Shown piece after piece: positions 45,906-57,385 of a DNA stretch of 64,000 nt. The notes beneath the pieces were generated by a model. It was not told where the DNA came from. It did not search any database and was given only the letters and a program-made list of their open reading frames with translations. Position 1 is the first letter of the stretch. Each line of letters starts with the position of its first letter. This DNA comes from Siphonodentalium dalli. Its lineage: Eukaryota > Mollusca > Scaphopoda > Gadilida > Siphonodentaliidae. The position numbers were made by a program, and so were the translations under genes. The stretch covers positions 69,851,980 to 69,915,979 of the forward strand of contig CP136063.1 of NCBI GenBank assembly GCA_032622095.1, in the 5' to 3' direction.

Positions 45906-47548
45906 TACTCGCATATAAATACATATATACGTATAATGATTATCTTTAATGTAGCCTGTAGCCGTATAGGTCTAAATTGGTAGGGAAACACTAGATTAAA
46001 AGTAGCACTATATAGTAGTAATGTATATATATATCTCAATTAAATTATAACATCATTGATCTGTATAACATATGTAATGCAAATATACTGCGAAGTCATT
46101 GAAATTATTGAACATGCATGATATAAATTATAGTGTGAAAACATATTTAATGTGAAATTGCAACCGTCATACATGTTATATATACATGCATATACATATT
46201 ACAGTAATGTGGTTATTTATACATGTATACATATAGTAGAATAACAGATTCTTTATCCGAAAGCATGACGAAACGATAATATCAGATATGTTTTGTAGAC
46301 TGTTTGTCATTTATATGAATTTAGACAACGTGGAACCATCGTGCATGTGCATAACACAACGACAAACTTAAATTGTGTTTGTTCTGAGAACATATATGTA
46401 ACGCCATGTTAATGTTATTGTCTTTTTATTATGTAATTGTATATATGTTGTATACTACGTCTCTATTACGTGGAGGAATAAACAATCTCCATCTATGCAT
46501 TGTGTTCCTGCAATAAAATCTGCAGGAGTGGCCCAGCCATTGTTCACGCCTAAATATCGAAAGCAATTAACACGGTTATAAAAGTTAGTAGTTACATACC
46601 ACAACAATGAGACATCCGTGAATCGGTAAGCAAATATATCGGTAGCCAGTACGTTTTTTAATCACATTTGTTATTAGCTCCTATGAATTGCTTTATTAAC
46701 CCATTTCACCACTTTCTGTGGTATTTGAGCATATACATGAAACCACCGACCCGCCCGACCCCAATATCCATCACAATTACACTATATAGTAAGCCTCTAC
46801 GGCGTCAAGGACGGGCCGGCGTATAAATATGATACATGCGCCAGATATGCCTAGCAGTATACACCATAAAATAGGGCGTACTAATTGATGACGTCATAAA
46901 ATCAGACATATCAGACAAAGCGTTCGGCCTTGGTTCGTTATGATATGCACACAAGCAGACCCACTCATGTATTTACTCCAGTGAAATGGACCCACCCATG
47001 TATTTCACCGATGTATTTTACCGGAATGTAAGAATGTATGTGGTTGTACAGGCCCCTGCGGGAAATTACTAAAATACCAACATAGACTATACCAGTGTAA
47101 AGGTTCCAATAATCGATTTTGGCTAAAACCACACCCAACTATAAAAACTCTACATCAAAATATCCCCCAGTGTGTCTTATTGGCAATAGAATTCCCTTTC
47201 ATTTGATATATGACTTGGCGAAATCGAACGAAGTAAAGTCGATATATGATGTCGGAAAGTACCGAATTCTACCGAACAAATCGCCTCGTCAAACTGGGTG
47301 TCCGACGAGCGCCCTTTGACCTCGTTATAAAATCAATATTTTCGAGCAATAAATTGTCGCGAACGTGTATTTAAACGCGATGGCATAACCTATAAATACT
47401 CACATATATTATACTCTATAAAACACATCAGCTGCGTAATGTGCTATTGTGAAATAGAGTTATCACTCACGCCCTTGTAAAAACAATCTGGTTAATTTAC
47501 CAGACTCTGGTCTGGTAAAATGAAGTAAAGTCAGGTAAATACTTATAT
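45906..47548. other. No gene recognised
   Basis: AT-rich non-coding DNA. An ORF at 47119-47319 has no support. The motif AGTACGTTTTTTAATCACATT (first 20 bases considered) near 46648 recurs from 42664. Confidence 0.4.
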
Positions 47549-48008
47549 GTGACCCGCCATATCAAATCCAGTCGGAAGTCGGGATTTTTTTTTACCCTGT
47601 GCCAATGCATTCTCTTATATATGCGAGTCGACCATAGGTCGCCTCGCATATATAAGAGAATGCATTGGCCTAACAATTTTTTACAATTTTAATAATTTGT
47701 TCTTGTATTATTTAACAATTTTACAATTTCACCCATACAGAGCCCCAGACAAACATGAGCAGACGACACTCTTCTATGTGCTTCTATATATGTGTGGGGC
47801 TCACTGCAGGGTAATGGATGTTTTTTTTATTTTATGTCCTAAAAATTGTAAGAAACATTTATTTAAAAAACATGATAAAAAATTGTTAGGCCAATGCATT
47901 CTCTTATATATGCGAGGCGACCTATGGTCGACTCGCATATATAAGAGAATGCATTGGCACAGGGTAAAAAAATCCCGACTTCCGACTGGATTTGATATGG
48001 CGGGTCAC
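47549..48008. mobile_element. Double-hairpin MITE J, copy 2 (4-bp duplication ATAT)
   Basis: Same termini and paired hairpins as 44476-44933, flanked by ATAT on both sides. It is nearly identical to copy 1 along its 460 bp. Confidence 0.92.
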
Positions 48009-49015
48009 ATATGCTCTGATAAAAGCCGTGCATAATCGTTGTAAAAAGGACAAGCCCTTGTAAATCCAAGTAAAGGCAAGGTGTATCCCACTTTACTCTG
48101 GTAAATCCTGCTGTATTAGCATTAATAATCACAAATCATTAACCAACATGGGAGCCTATGCACCAGCAATTTTGAGATTGATTGGACTCCACATAGGGGA
48201 ATAATAAACACAATCCAATCCACCTAAATTCTTGCCCATTCGTGGTTGAAAAACGTTTTGTAGGATCAGTGTGTAAGTGTAGACTCAAGTCTGAATTGTT
48301 CAAATGACATTCTACCAGACTGTAGTGTTGAAATAAGACTAAGATTCAAACTACCATTCTTCTTCTATTACTTTTATATTATTGTATTTTACCTCACATC
48401 ATTCGAAATCACAGGACGTGTTATTTATTAGCGCCCACATAACATTAATACTACGGAATGTAGAACTCAATTATTCACAAAATCCATCTCCGACTGGAAG
48501 CAACCCATATAAAAAGCACAATAATTGTTGCGCCAGGTTGTGGAGTAAAGAGTTTTTTTAAAGTGAGATTTTCCCCAGAAGAAGTGATTTTAAAGAAATG
48601 GTATCAAGAGTATATTCCGTTTCAGCAGGGTTAATTTTCACCAAAGTAGGCTATACTCTGTTACACCATGGCATGATTCCATCGAGAATTTACTAGATTA
48701 TTTTCTGATTTACCTGGGTTTTACCCATGTATTTTCTGTTTCACCGACATTTTAAAGGAGTACAAGAGTAAAGCGGGATACACCATTCTTTTACCTGGAA
48801 TTTACACGGGCATGACCTTTTTGGGGCTTTACATGGATCTCAGTGAGAGCTTTCCAATGAATGACAACAGGCCATATTTCCGACTAAATCCTGAAAAGTT
48901 ACCCATAATTTTGCTGTGGTTAAGGAGTCGATTCTTTAGGGCATTAGTATTGCTGGGTGTGAATTTGGGCCGACGACTTCGTTTCCCTCACATTTATTCT
49001 GATTCGTGGACTGCA
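48009..49015. other. No gene recognised
   Basis: Non-coding sequence with several TTTACCTGG / CCAGGTAAA-like phrases. An ORF at 48812-49045 (+) has no recognisable domain. Confidence 0.35.
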
Positions 49016-49615
49016 ATTGTGGACAAGAAAGTTCTCAACTCATAGGCAAGTTTATTTTAATAGTTATCAAATATATATATAACAATCTTCATTAACCCTT
49101 TACCCAACAGAAGGGCCCTGTGCCAATGCATTCTCTTATATATGCGAGTCGACCATAGGTCGCCTCGCATATATAAGAGAATGCATTGGCTTAACACATT
49201 AAAAATTATAAAATTGTTAAAGAATGTAAGAAAAAATGGTAAAAAGTGTTTTTTTAGGCCAATGCATTCTCTTATATATGCGAGGCGACCTCTGGTCGAC
49301 TCGCATATATAAGAGAATGCATTGGCACAGGGCATAACTGTAACTATCACAATGTGGTCAAGGAGCCGGTTCCAATGATATCCATATTTGTATGGTTCTA
49401 TTGAGACAGACCGAAGATATTTTAGGCTGTTGAAGCTTTATTTGGCCGGTTTTGGCCGGTTTGTTGGGTAAAGGGTTAATGAAACCAGAGACAACATGGT
49501 GCATCTGCACATTGTGGACAAGAAAGTTCTCAACTCATAGGCAAGTTTATTTTAATAGTTATCAAATATATATATAACAATCTTCATTAATGAAACCAGA
49601 GACAACATGGTGCAT
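49016..49615 (+). repeat. Tandem duplication of ~105 bp; left copy split by a MITE, right copy empty
   Basis: ATTGTGGACAAGAAAGTTCT ... CTTCATTAATGAAACC ... ATGGTGCAT occurs at 49511-49615 uninterrupted. It also occurs at 49016-49504 with element K1 inserted at its TTAA (49092-49095). Apart from the insertion the copies look identical. Confidence 0.92.
49096..49475. mobile_element. Double-hairpin MITE K, copy 1 (TTAA)
   Basis: The termini CCCTTTACCCAACAG and TTTGTTGGGTAAAGGG are flanked by TTAA. CCCTTT termini with a TTAA target suit piggyBac. It carries the same two ~69-nt hairpins as family J, but its termini and right-hand ~140 bp (GTGGTCAAGGAGCCGGTTCC) are different. It is non-coding. Confidence 0.92.
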
Positions 49616-49660
49616 ATTGCATGCAACTGCACGCGTAGGAAGACAACACTTCAATTAAGG

Positions 49661-49890
49661 TCCATACGCCCTGTCACTGACTCGTGGCCATGTTGGATCC
49701 TCACACCTCCCTTCGGTTTTTTCAGTGCTAAAGGTCAAAGTTCTGGAGTAGCATTCCATATATGGAGCTTTTGAATATTCATGAATTCCATATATGGAAT
49801 GCTACTCCAGAACTTTGACCTGTAGCACGAAAAGAACTGGACGGACTGGATGGATCCAATATGGCCGCGACTCAGTGACAATGCCTGTTG
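49661..49890. repeat. Fold-back element with a perfect 35-bp stem
   Basis: AGGTCAAAGTTCTGGAGTAG and on to 49766 pairs without mismatch with 49787-49821 around a 20-nt loop. The inverted similarity extends outward (CACTGACTCGTGGCCATGTTGG against the complement of CCAATATGGCCGCGACTCAGTG). It is non-coding. Confidence 0.85.
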
Positions 49891-52217
49891 GATGTGGTGA
49901 CAATGGCTGACAAGAAAACCATTCTCAACAACAAGATATAGAACAATAAGACTTTAATGCGTCAGTTTCATTTGTATAACTGTCCTACAGTACACACAAG
50001 AAAACCATAGCCAGAAATGGTAACGCGCTCAAGGTAATATATTATATACCCATGATTGTAATTATAGAATCTTTTTCATTTCGTTATTTGTAATTGGCAT
50101 AGCTTATCACAAACAAAAAATCAACACTATTGACATAATGTAAACGCCAATAAACGAAATTGAAATTCTCAACTACACCTTTTACCGGGCTCGTCCTCGG
50201 GGTCGCACTACAGCTCGGCCTCGGGATCGCACTACAACTTTTAATGTGTCCCCATAATTAACATTCTATAAATAGAACCCCCATGCGCTATGTCAGCGCC
50301 CAGGCGAAACAGGAATTTGTACATTAGTATACACCCAGGGCGCGTAACAACCAGAGCCGGATTTTAAGGATTTCTCATATTAATTGAGTGCTTTATATTT
50401 GGAAACAATGAGCAAATGGCCGGCTTCAAAACAAGTGTTAGTTTTTGGATATATACGTTGAAATTGTTTCTTGAGCTTCCAGTGTTTCATTGGTTGTAAA
50501 CACCACTCCACATGTTTGAGTTGAAATTTGATGGAACAAATTGTCCATATTTTAGTTTTAACAAATATTTTTCTTGTCACCACATCCAATCGACCGTTAT
50601 CGTAACACGGGTAGTGTATAATGTATGGTAGAGTATAAATCACAACAGGCCATGCGTAAAATAACCCAGCATGCATGTGGTAAATAAATACACAGTTCGT
50701 GAACAACGATATGCTTGAGTTGGAACTGTGTTATGTTCACTTCCATTTGTGATCGACATGGCGAAATGATTAATTCGCACCAACAGAGATACCATGTTCT
50801 TTCAACATTTAAAGATACATGCACATGGCCTGTCAAGTTGCATGGATGAATTGAACAGAAGTCTAGAAAGCATACACACTTAACACCGGAGTGCTAAACT
50901 GTACCCATGGAGTGCTAATGTAAGCACTTCAGGATAGACTTCCTTTCATCAGCTCCCGAAAGTATTATATTTAGTTAAATACCAGTACATTGTGACAAAT
51001 AATAGCTCAAATTGTCTTGAACATACCGCAGCACACACGAGTCGGAATACATGTTACTATATATGTGCAACATGCATCCATAAACAATTAAAATAATTAT
51101 TTATTAGCCACTCGCGTCGCACTCCGTGGCACTATCCACGCACACAAATACCATGCAGGGAACATTACCAACGATATAGGTCATTGTCCTGTGGCTTTTG
51201 TCGTTTAATTGCCGAACGAAATTCGTGCTAAAAGCGACAAGATCCTCACGACGAAACGTTTCCTCTCCGAGCACAACAAGCCGTTACAATTGACCGTTAT
51301 ACACGTGTGCATCACGCCTGTATTCCAGCTGGAACATCGGAGATGATCTGAACCATGCACAATCTGTGCCGAGGTAGGTCTCGAGTTGGAATGAAAATTC
51401 CTAGTTGGTTTAGCACCGAATATTAGAACCTGAAAGCAAGACAAATCAGCCGATAACAATGCTGCTAATTGTGAATATGAAACGATGTTATCGCCTAACT
51501 TAGTTCATTTTACCACATTTTCATCAAGAAAATTTGGGTACAATTTCGTAATGAACTAATAGAAAAATAAGTATCGGGGAGGCAAAACAGCCAGTGTAGC
51601 CTGTGCTAAATGTGTCATTACTGGTTTGAAGGTTTAATTATTTTACAAAACTGGGAAAGATCACAAAAAAGTGAACAATTTGGATACGAAACAGGATTTT
51701 CGTATTCAGTGAAGGCCAACTCTGTGGTTACAAGAAAATAGCCCGATTTCTCTCCCTTGAATTCTGTCATCTGCGCTTGGAAGATATTTTTTCAAATTGA
51801 TACGATAATTTTTTTTCTATTTCAAATATTTCTCAGCTCTAACATAGCTCTATCAGGGGAAAGAAGCTTATTTACTAACATTCGCTCTGTAATGGTCGGT
51901 TTGTGTGTGCAAACCACGGGGCATAACTCAATTACAAGTTTTACAAAGAAGCTAAAGTACAGACATTTGATTACACCCAAAGTTTCGGTCGAAATTAAAA
52001 CATGCTTGATGGGACCTATGCCAAAGATAATGGCTCAGCATATATTTGAAGAAGAGTACCCCCTCCCAGTTTGGCCAAAATTGCTGGAAATCGTATTGCT
52101 ATACCTAAAGCAAATTTGGACACTTGTTTAATAACAATGCTTCCTGTGTTTGACAAGAAAATACACGCGCGATCTCTACCAGTAAATCTATTTCAACTAA
52201 TACATCAGTGAGCGTTC
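49891..52217. other. No gene recognised
   Basis: Non-coding AT-rich DNA. The AAAACCATAGCCAGAAATGG motif at about 50004 is shared with 36040 and 44090. ORFs (50380-50836 minus, 51205-51459 minus, 51757-52131 plus) show no domain, signal peptide or consistent splice borders. Confidence 0.35.
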
Positions 52218-52275
52218 TATACCTGTATATCACACTATACCTGTATATCACACTATACCTGTATATCACACTATT
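52218..52275 (+). repeat. Three 18-bp tandem units
   Basis: TATACCTGTATATCACAC starts at 52218, 52236 and 52254 without differences. Confidence 0.9.
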
Positions 52276-53491
52276 ACGTTTCTGGTTTTGTGTTGGTGAT
52301 ATTCACAAGGATTCAACTAGTTTGATTTACTGTAGTTTTTAAATTTATGTTTACAGTTAATTCAATTCATGCAGTGACATCAAGTAATTTAACCATTTCT
52401 ATACTATATACTCAATGACGAATATTTCCCTGATGAAATGTTCAGACAACTGAACTTATTATCCGAACATTTCCCACAAATGAATATGACTCATTCTGCA
52501 CTTGCGTTATCCATTTTTCGTCTGCTTTTATTACCTCAACACGCCTTCTAATGAATAATAGACCGTTCCGGTGAATTCTTTTATAACTGAGTGTGAGAAT
52601 TCATTTAGTACAGAAAGGGTTGAATTTCCATATGCGAGTATCTATGAGGGTGGAAAAACTGGGCGCCTCAGCGCTACCTTAAGAAAACCGAGGTTATTCA
52701 CGTTCGTGCCGAACTTTGCATACTTTGCTCGTGAACTTACAATATTAACCGTAATAAGTTTCATAGATGTGACTCAATGCGAAATGGAAAATTAAACATG
52801 TGTCCAAACTGTGTGAAGTTTATTAAAAGTTCAAATTAGTCACAAAGCGACATTTTAGTTTGGACATCAACATGAATGGAGAATGGTTCATGTCTTACAA
52901 TTTATGGACCATGGACGTTCAGTGGAAAATCACACAAAGTTGTACATCCGAAATTATGTTGTTTCAGAAATACTTAACAAATTATTCAACTGAGACATCG
53001 GAATTATAGGTTCGACTGGAAATCATTCCCACATAAATATGGTATAAATGTGTTCGAATGATAAATGGCCATTATTATGACAGAAAGGATCTGGTTACTA
53101 CGAATCAGGTGGCTGACTCGCTTTGGGCAAGGACCAAATTAATGCGCGAAACTAGGCAACAACTGTCTTTAAGATTCTTCATCATGGAAGTTACAGTTTA
53201 ATTTCAGATTTTCGGCTCAAAGCTGATATCATTGCTTAGTGAATGAACATTGTTATCCATATGTCGTCTGCGACTCTCTTGTCTGTTTATTTGCGTACAC
53301 TCAATGTCTCTTGTTGGATAGACTGGTTCTTGGTCCTCAACTGCAACAATCTGAACACGTATAGTAACCTGAACCCTCCAGCATTATGCTTATCGCTATA
53401 TACAATTTATTTGTCGTGTGCCTTTATTAGTAAATACTTCTCTTGTTGTATGTATTTCAAAATCCGTCATTCCGATTTCAACTTGATAGCC
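52276..53491. other. No gene recognised
   Basis: Non-coding sequence. ORFs at 52571-52795 and 53243-53527 are unsupported. If the minus-strand gene has a 3' UTR intron, its last exon could lie in or beyond here. Confidence 0.35.
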
Positions 53492-53745
53492 AAGCTCCAT
53501 GCAGAGTTCAGTCCCCTATACGCATGACCTACCGCTGCTCGCACCTACACGTAACGAAGCTCCATGCAGAGTTCAGTCCCCTACGCATGACCTACCGCTG
53601 CTCGCACCTACACGTAATGAAGCTCAATGCAGAGTTCAGTCCCCTACGCATGACCTACCGCTGCTCGCACCTACACGTAATGAAGCTCCATGCAGAGTTC
53701 AGTCCCCTACGCATGACTTACCGCTGCTCGCACCAACACGCAATG
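53492..53745 (+). repeat. 63-65-bp minisatellite, four units
   Basis: AAGCTCCATGCAGAGTTCAG starts at 53492, 53557, 53620 and 53683 (one unit has CTCAATG). Because three units are 63 bp, two plus-strand frames stay open and give repeated peptides. There is no independent evidence that it is translated. Confidence 0.88.
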
Positions 53746-54019
53746 TGAAGAAATGCCGCATTTATTTATTTGAGATTTTTGTAGGTAACAATTAATTCTG
53801 CATTATTCGGAGAAACTGAAAGTTCATATTCATTTTAAAAATGGTCTAGTTCAAGCCCGAATGAATTGTAACTGGCAAATCACTTCAATAAAAAAATGTT
53901 AGATTTAATTTAAAAATAAACGTGCTGGCAGCGTTCAAACATCGCTTTAATAGCACGTGATTCCTGACTGTCCACATTTAATTCGAATAGGAGTGAACAA
54001 TCGCACTCACCTGAACTGT

Positions 54020-54159
54020 TCAGTACATGAATGTGTTACTGATAGGACTCTTCCGCTTGTCGTCATTCGTGTCGGTTAGGACCTCACCAGCGTCGGTCGT
54101 ATCCACTGCATCGTCATATTCATCGAGAAACTTAAAAGCATCAGCCGTTACATGCTTGC
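54020..54159 (-). CDS. Last coding exon of an unrecognised minus-strand gene
   Basis: After an acceptor ending ATTTACAG (AG at 54161-54160) the exon begins GC|AAG. It stays open for 45 residues rich in Asp/Thr and ends NTFMY and TGA (54022-54020). The first two bases complete a codon with the single G left by the exon ending at 58178, giving Gly, so the phases agree. A strong donor, TTCAG then GTGAGT (54010 downwards), lies nine bases after the stop, suggesting a 3' UTR intron. The Phe-x-Tyr end could be a class II PDZ ligand (inference). The first 26 bases of the exon and its acceptor belong to the 47-bp array at 54134-54777. Confidence 0.65.
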
Positions 54160-54777
54160 CTGTAAATACGATAGTTTGATAAAAGCATCAGCCGTTACAT
54201 GCTTGCCTGTAAATACGATAGTTTGATAAAAGCATCAGCCGTTACATGCTTGCCTGTAAATACGATAGTTTGATAAAAGCATCAGCCGTTACATGCTTGC
54301 CTGTAAATACGATAGTTTGATAAAAGCATCAGCCGTTACATGCTTGCCTGTAAATACGATAGTTTGATAAAAGCATCAGCCGTTACATGCTTGCCTGTAA
54401 ATACGATAGTTTGATAAAAGCATCAGCCGTTACATGCTTGCCTGTAAATACGATAGTTTGATAAAAGCATCAGCCGTTACATGCTTGCCTGTAAATACGA
54501 TAGTTTGATAAAAGCATCAGCCGTTACATGCTTGCCTGTAAATACGATAGTTTGATAAAAGCATCAGCCGTTACATGCTTGCCTGTAAATACGATAGTTT
54601 GATAAAAGCATCAGCCGTTACATGCTTGCCTGTAAATACGATAGTTTGATAAAAGCATCAGCCGTTACATGCTTGCCTGTAAATACGATAGTTTGATAAA
54701 AGCATCAGCCGTTACATGCTTGCCTGTAAATACGATAGTTTGATAAAAGCATCAGCCGTTACATGCTTGCCTGTAAA
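54134..54777 (-). repeat. 47-bp minisatellite, 13.7 units, each carrying a splice acceptor
   Basis: AAAAGCATCAGCCGTTACAT starts at 54134 and then every 47 bp up to 54745. The units look identical. On the minus strand each unit reads ATCGTATTTACAG then GCAAGCATG, the acceptor and start of the last coding exon of the gene on this strand. The outermost unit is preceded by a better pyrimidine tract (TTTTTTCTACTTCTGCTTAT), so that is probably the ancestral acceptor and the array grew into the exon. Confidence 0.9.
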
Positions 54778-54829
54778 ATAAGCAGAAGTAGAAAAAACAC
54801 ACCAACGTGATCAGATACCGACCAGGACT

Positions 54830-55192
54830 CATACTGTAGCTGAAGGGGTCACTCTCAACAATAAAAGTGCTGAAGGGTACACAGGGTTTGAAAATATGCT
54901 GAAAGGTACAACACATGGTTTGTGATCGGCATTGGCACCTTTACTTAAACTGTGTTTCTGAAAGTTTGGCGCCCATTAGAAGTTTGTTTTAAGTTCATTT
55001 TAATGTTCATTGGAATATAAACAATTATTCTCCAACAGAAATCATGGCAGATACGAAAACTAAACGTCATTTAGAAGGACATTTCAAAACCTGTGTACCC
55101 TTCAGCACATTTTCAGCACATTTTGAAAACCTGTTAAACCTTTGGCACTTTTTTATGAGAGTGACCCCTTCGGCCATACTGTACGCGTATAA
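54830..55192. repeat. Fold-back element
   Basis: ATACTGTAGCTGAAGGGGTC ... ACTCTCA at the left pairs with TGAGAGTGACCCCTTCGGCC at the right. TGAAGGGTACACAGGGTTTG pairs with AACCTGTGTACCCTTCAGC. The ORF at 55044-55412 overlaps the right arm and is not supported. The element lies in the intron between the last two coding exons of the minus-strand gene. Confidence 0.75.
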
Positions 55193-55795
55193 TGTACGGG
55201 CCAAAACAAAACAAAAAAGATCACCTTTGCTCCACTTTGACCGAACAAAGGTTTCTATACATCAAATTGAAGATTCTTATCTCCCGCATCAGAACATAAA
55301 TGTTGCCAGACAGGCAAAGTGTCCAAACATGGCGAAAATTACGGGAGATAACTTCTGCCCCTATTCAAATATAGGATTTTACCCAGGTATGATCTACCGC
55401 CCACGGTGGTAGTCAATACTGGACTACGGGTCTAATGTTGATATATGTCGTTCAAAATATGATAATTCACGAAACGATATATAATATCGCTACACATTTT
55501 CGGAACAAATCTCATTCAAATTGTAGAATTGGTGCAAGAAAAAAAAAAAGAAACAGCAAAATTATTGTTTTGATGAAATTTGACATGAGATGAATTGCCC
55601 CATCTTCCGCATGGTCGTGTCTCGTCATTTTCCGCCAAACGTCTGAATATGAAGTCACTTGAATATGGGCAGATTTAGGACTTCACCATATAACACAAAC
55701 GCTTCGTGACTTTAATACCCAGATCACTATAGTAATATACAGTTACTGCAATATATGTGAAACCATATATTATAAGTACGACGATTACAATAAAT
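55193..55795. other. Intronic sequence without further features
   Basis: This lies in the inferred intron of the minus-strand gene (between 58178 and 54159). Nothing beyond ordinary AT-rich sequence is seen. Confidence 0.4.
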
Positions 55796-56254
55796 GTGAT
55801 CCGCCATATCAAATCCAGTCGTAAGTCGGGATTTTTTTTACCCTGTGCCAATGCATTCTCTTATATATGCGAGTCGACCATAGGTCGCCTCGCATATATA
55901 AGAGAATGCATTGGCCTAACAATTTTTTACAATTTTAATAATTTGTTCTTGTATTCTTTAACATTTTTATAATTTCACCCATACAGAGCCCCAGACAAAC
56001 ATGAGGAGACGACACTCTTATATATGCTTCTATATATGTGTGGGGCTCCCTGCAGGGTAATGGATGTTTTTTTTATTTTATGTCCTAAAAATTGTAAGAA
56101 ACATTTATTTAAAAAAAATGATAAAAAATTGTTAGGCCAATGCATTCTCTTATATATGCGAGGCGACCTATGGTCGACTCGCATATATAAGAGAATGCAT
56201 TGGCACAGGGTAAAAAAATCCCGACTTACGACTGGATTTAATATGGCGGGTCAC
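55796..56254. mobile_element. Double-hairpin MITE J, copy 3 (4-bp duplication AAAT)
   Basis: The termini GTGATCCGCCATATCAAATC and GGCGGGTCAC are flanked by AAAT on both sides. The paired hairpins are intact. It is inserted in the intron of the minus-strand gene. Confidence 0.92.
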
Positions 56255-56371
56255 AAATGTCATTTCAGAATCAAGAATGTGATTATTCCTGATCAATGAG
56301 CTACTTACTCTTGATCAGAACCCCATCATACAATTTCACAGAATTCAAGTCAATACTAGGCCTACTACTTA

Positions 56372-56880
56372 AAGGCACGTGCGGCCTTAATTGTCGAAAA
56401 TATTCATATTTGTTCCAAACACCGTAAACAGAAAAACATTAAAACGCATACAGTTCCGTTCATATATACCATGACCATCGCGTAAACAGCATGTTATAAT
56501 AAAGGCCTACTATATTTTACCTAAGCAAGAGCATGATTGTGTTACAAAAGACAGCACAATGCTACTGGCTAATCACACACAAATGGCATAACCGCTCTTT
56601 ATTAGTTCCATATCAGGTATTCATCGACAAAGAACGCTCTTTATGTTTACCATCATAATATAAACAAACACCAGAAAAGTAACTTTTTATGCTTTTGTTT
56701 ACATAACAATGGTCAAACATATGACCATAACATACTGTTTATGCGATATTTCTTATTTGTATACGGACAAAGTCTATCTACATTTTGATGTTCTTTCTGT
56801 TTGTGGCGGTTTTTGACGGGTGGAGATATTTTCACAGGATACCCACCGCCAAGGCCAACCGTGTCTTTAAAATCGCAATA
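56372..56880 (+). repeat. Dispersed repeat, copy 2 (first copy at 2940-3510)
   Basis: It shares, in order, AGGCACG, AATATTCATATTTGTTCC, GCTCTTTATGTTTACCAT, ACATACTGTTTATGC and GGCGGTTTTTGACGG with the first copy. It lies in the same intron. Confidence 0.7.
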
Positions 56881-57239
56881 TTTCCCATATATACATATAT
56901 TTACACTCACACATGCATTCGCGTTGTGGAACATGAATGCAGGACGTTGTTTGGTCGATATTACGTCACATGTCGTCGCGCGCTGAGAATATATAACATT
57001 GGCAATGGGCGCTTAATGCTCTTCTAACTGCCAGTTGACTCAGTTGAGTGTAAATTTAAGAAATGGATGTTGATTTGCTTGCGTTCATATAGTATGGATG
57101 CAAGTTAGTCTGACGAAAGCGTTCCACATATAAAATGTCACACCAACATGCATTCATGCACTCATGCACTCTATGGAACGCAACAAATTCAACATCCACT
57201 TTTGAAGTTGATTATAGAGGAACAATCATAAACAAAGAT

Positions 57240-57385
57240 ATATTCCCTGCCTTGCTTGTTCAATGTTATAAAGTTCCCTGTCAGAAGGGATCAGAACGTC
57301 AAAAAGTTCCCAGGTTTTGTGCTGGTGGAATATGATCTATACGGGGGTTCGACATAGGAGAGCTTCATGACATGATCTAGGACGA
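57240..57385 (-). repeat. Family L short dispersed repeat
   Basis: TTCAATGTTATAAAGTTCCC ... AGGTTTTGTGCTGGTGGAATATGATCT (key phrase GTGGAATATGATCT) is the reverse complement of the 62715-62825 type. It is intronic with respect to the minus-strand gene. Confidence 0.6.

Noticed and set aside
47863-48132. Recurring peptide ANAFSYICESTIGRLAYIRECIGL-type (short core ANAFSYICES) in many ORFs
   Set aside because: It is the translation of the MITE hairpin in both directions; the palindrome makes it recur, and it is not a conserved protein.
53443-53795. Repeat peptide ORFs over the 63-bp minisatellite
   Set aside because: Open only because most units are 63 bp; no start context, splice border or independent evidence of translation.
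54134-54777. CRISPR array reading of the 47-bp repeat
   Set aside because: Units are directly adjacent with no unique spacers, and the sequence is eukaryotic; it is a minisatellite.
55044-55412. 122-codon plus-strand ORF starting MADTKTKRHLEGH
   Set aside because: Overlaps the arm of a fold-back element inside the intron of the minus-strand gene.
56285-56335. GTAAGT donor-like site on the minus strand that might bound a small exon
   Set aside because: The only upstream AG lacks a pyrimidine tract, and the direct join 58178 to 54159 already keeps phase.
57344-57360. GGGTTCGA as a pol III B box making family L a tRNA-derived SINE
   Set aside because: The motif is present in only one copy and no A box lies at the right distance; other copies lack it.
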